Shown: positions 62,156-64,000 of the stretch, piece by piece
Layout of the letters: every line of letters starts with the position of its first letter
Numbering within the stretch: position 1 is the first letter of the stretch
Source of the DNA: Phycisphaeraceae bacterium
GTDB lineage: Bacteria; Planctomycetota; Phycisphaerae; Phycisphaerales; UBA1924
Assembly (NCBI GenBank): GCA_019636555.1
Contig: JAHBXH010000001.1
Location: 2,886,928-2,950,927, forward strand
DNA length: 64,000 bases
Direction of reading: 5' to 3'
Notes under the pieces: model-generated
The model's database searches: none
The model's input: the letters and a program-made list of their open reading frames with translations, nothing else
Told to the model about the DNA's origin: nothing
Position numbers and translations under genes: made by a program

Positions 62156-62245
62156 GGTATCTTTCCCAAGTCGGGTCGCGTCGTGCGGGACGCCGCGATT
62201 CTCCGGCCTGAGGGATGTTTCCAGTGCTATCGACCGGGGGTTTCA

Positions 62246-62725
62246 GTGCTGTTCACCGGATCGACGGAGCTGACCATCGACGCGAAGCAGCGTCTGGCCA
62301 TCCCGGCGAAGTACCGGTCGCAGTGGAACGAGGGAATCGATGGCAAAGCCTGGATCTGCGTTCCGTGGCCGGAAGGGATGCTTCTGCGGCTCTATCCCGA
62401 AGGCACGTTCGAGCGGATCGCGAACCTGCAGAACGCGGGGCGCGAGACCTTGATGCCTTCGTCGGATCAGGCGCAGCTCGAAGCAGAGTTCTTCTCGCTG
62501 GCGGAACGGGTCGAGCCCGATTCTGCCGGACGGCTCTCGCTACCCAAGCAGCACCTGGAGCTGGTTGGGATGCCGAGCGAGGTCGTGGTCATCGGGGTGA
62601 GGGATCGCCTCGAAGTCAGGGGACGAGATGCATGGAAGCCGAATTTGAAGGAGCGGTTCCAGACGATGCCCAGACTCGCGGAAAAGTTCACGCGTACGAC
62701 CAATTCGGGAGATGGGAAGAGATGA
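62246..62725 (+). CDS. mraZ: Transcriptional regulator MraZ
   Basis: 159 residues from GTG 62246, which is preceded by a run of G residues. Two AbrB-like halves are visible: STELTIDAKQRLAIPAKYRSQW at the N-terminus and ERVEPDSAGRLSLPKQHLELVG at about 85-110, the duplicated swapped-hairpin fold. The C-terminal tail is basic. MraZ is the first gene of the division and cell wall (dcw) cluster in most bacteria and represses it. Here no rsmH/mraW follows within 1 kb, so the cluster is incomplete or has moved. Confidence 0.95.
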   Translation: MLFTGSTELTIDAKQRLAIPAKYRSQWNEGIDGKAWICVPWPEGMLLRLYPEGTFERIANLQNAGRETLMPSSDQAQLEAEFFSLAERVEPDSAGRLSLPKQHLELVGMPSEVVVIGVRDRLEVRGRDAWKPNLKERFQTMPRLAEKFTRTTNSGDGKR

Positions 62726-63434
62726 AGTGCGTTGAGGTTCGATTTCAACCGGCGACCCAGGCCTGCGGCGAATTCGGCCGCGAGGAAGGTCGCGTCGGGT
62801 GGGGACGTACCGCTTGAAACCAGGCCCGGCAACGGGACGTTTGGGGAGGGTGTGAATCAATCCGCCGCGAGCTCGAAAGGGCTCCGGCCGAGTTGGAAAG
62901 TTTGGCCCGCGGTTCGCGGAGAGATCCGTAGATCGCTGGCAAGAAGAGAGTTGCGTTGGTTTGGTGTGGGCTGACAAGTGAATCGTTTCTCGATTTGAGT
63001 GCGCCGGGGTTGCCCGGCGCGGGGATTGCAAAGGGATTTGCCCCGCGGCGCATGGATGCGCCGATCGCCCGAACCCGACGACGATCGCATGATGCGATCG
63101 GATGACGGTTCATTCTCTCCCCCACGCGACGGGCAACCTTGCACGGCCGCAGTCCGGTGCACTCGACCGAGTTCTACGTCATGCCGCCGCGGGCGAGAGC
63201 GCACGGGGGCATTTCAAGGCGGCTGCGCCGAATCTTTTGGGGTCGTCGCGCCGCCGGAAAGCAATTTGCCGCCGAAGTTGGCGACACCAACTTCGCGCGC
63301 GGGTCGGGGATCTGAATCACCACCACCACCGGCGGCGGGCGCACCACTCCCACCATTCGTAGATGCCCGTCGCCACCACCGAGACCGCCCCGGTTCACCA
63401 CCGGGGCGGTTGTGTTTCGGCCGGATGCCGGGTC
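62726..63434. other. Region after mraZ without a clear gene
   Basis: About 700 bases where rsmH is expected. The frames on both strands (for example 63102-63362, ending in a His-rich tail) look like shadow ORFs rather than protein, and none resembles RsmH. A perfect 10-bp stem lies at 63384-63410. Confidence 0.5.
63384..63410. terminator. Strong hairpin between mraZ side and dockerin gene
   Basis: ACCGCCCCGG, loop TTCACCA, CCGGGGCGGT: perfect 10-bp stem. It follows the end of the minus-strand dockerin gene (63435). On the plus strand TGTGTTT comes after, so it could work in either direction, although no long T-run exists. Confidence 0.5.
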
Positions 63435-64000
63435 TCACACGCACAAAAGCTGGTCGTATGCCGCGGCGAAGATGACAAAGTCCGCGTCATCCACAAAGCC
63501 GTCGTAGTTGAGATCGCCCGGGCAGAAATCGGGGACGCCGGGCGTGCCGCCGGGGCAGATGAGATCGTTGTACGCCGCGGCGAACTGCACAAAGTCCGCA
63601 TCGTCGACAACGAGATCACAGGTGAGGTCCGACGTGCAGAGCGCGACGCGGGCGACGCTGGTCGATACCGTGCCGCAGGGGTTGGTGACTCCGCCGCCGA
63701 ACTTGATGTCCTTGATCGGCCCCACCGCCCGCGCTCCGGTGATCGTGATCTCCGGTCCGTCCCAGCCGGCAACCTCGAACGAAAACTGCCCGGTGGAATC
63801 GACGAAGACCGGGCCGGTGATCGGCTCGAAAACGCCGCTGTCCGGTGGCGACTCGACGCTCCACTGATACGTCACGTCGCCGGGCGCCTCGATCGTCATG
63901 CCGAGAGTCGCGCTCGAATTCGGATCGGCGCAGACCGCGCGATCAACGGGATCGGTGATAATCGTCGCGACACTCGGGCAGGGAAGGCCCTTGATGAGAA
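63435..64000 (-). CDS. Secreted protein with C-terminal dockerin pair, 5' partial
   Basis: Frame continues past the right edge. 188 residues visible. It has a domain with YQWSVESPPDSGVFEPITGP...FSFEVAGWDGPEITITGARAVGPI, an Ig-like or cell-surface beta-sandwich, and ends with CDLVVDDADFVQFAAAYN and CPGDLNYDGFVDDADFVIFAAAYDQLLCV, two EF-hand-like dockerin loops bounded by Cys, of the same type as in 2595-4832. The N-terminus with signal peptide is outside the window. Confidence 0.78.
   Translation of the reverse strand, partial: LIKGLPCPSVATIITDPVDRAVCADPNSSATLGMTIEAPGDVTYQWSVESPPDSGVFEPITGPVFVDSTGQFSFEVAGWDGPEITITGARAVGPIKDIKFGGGVTNPCGTVSTSVARVALCTSDLTCDLVVDDADFVQFAAAYNDLICPGGTPGVPDFCPGDLNYDGFVDDADFVIFAAAYDQLLCV

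Noticed and set aside
63102..63362. 86-residue frame with a His-rich tail after mraZ
   Set aside because: Competing frames on both strands are equally open, there is no ribosome-binding site and composition is not protein-like. Not rsmH.

Overview
The window is GC-rich bacterial chromosome and most likely comes from a planctomycete, probably of the Phycisphaerae/Phycisphaerales type. The signs are secreted proteins ending in a Cys-flanked dockerin pair (2595-4832, 63435-64000), a PAPG/Arg-tailed PEP-CTERM-like sorting signal (32433-33158, with a decayed copy near 5600-5836), membrane proteins carrying a CxxC zinc ribbon, a Cys-type sulfatase, a fibro-slime protein and a large membrane Ser/Thr kinase. 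This placement is inferred from gene content, not from a marker-gene tree. I see no rRNA, tRNA, CRISPR array, transposase, integrase gene or intact prophage.

Layout. 1-6550: a bacterial PH-domain membrane protein running off the left edge, an ECF sigma factor translationally coupled to an anti-sigma-like membrane protein, a large secreted dockerin protein, then a decaying patch (a cytochrome P460-like lipoprotein broken by a one-base frameshift, and a PEP-CTERM fragment). 6727-16562: PrkA kinase, TrmB, a winged-helix regulator with a perfect 9-bp inverted repeat at its start codon, an aspartic protease, the queC-queE pair of 7-deazaguanine (queuosine) synthesis, an HtrA/Deg protease, a DUF486 membrane protein and a fibro-slime protein followed by a strong terminator. 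16710-23995: a membrane Ser/Thr kinase, a frameshifted zinc-ribbon membrane protein, and lepA with an unusual acidic insertion in its GTPase domain.

23861-28498 is the accessory part. The last 135 bp of lepA occur again at 26623-26757 (119/135 identical by my count, mostly synonymous changes). The two copies bracket an MntA-HepT type toxin-antitoxin pair, an orphan HicB, an unknown DNA-binding-like gene with a 12-copy GGGGCAAA tandem array upstream, and a truncated zinc-ribbon gene. Just beyond lies an overlapping three-gene operon of an unknown protein, HicA and HicB. This looks like an island inserted at, and rebuilding, the lepA 3' end.

28597-49785 is housekeeping and cell-surface material: methyltransferase, fatty acid desaturase, sulfatase, NHL-type secreted protein, AsmA-like protein, a calpain-like protease with an EF-hand, a META-domain lipoprotein, threonylcarbamoyl-AMP synthase with an in-frame palindromic repeat, DinB-like protein, a Thermus-type long isocitrate dehydrogenase, and an MltF-like lytic transglycosylase. 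49903-64000 holds a VapBC-type pair, GlnRS, ACT-domain protein, methyltransferase, two TlpA-like thioredoxins, GltX, an EF-G paralogue, an ankyrin protein, a flavin reductase-like protein, and mraZ. Upstream of mraZ are two DnaA-box matches and a 10-bp-periodic array resembling MraZ operators, but the expected rsmH does not follow.
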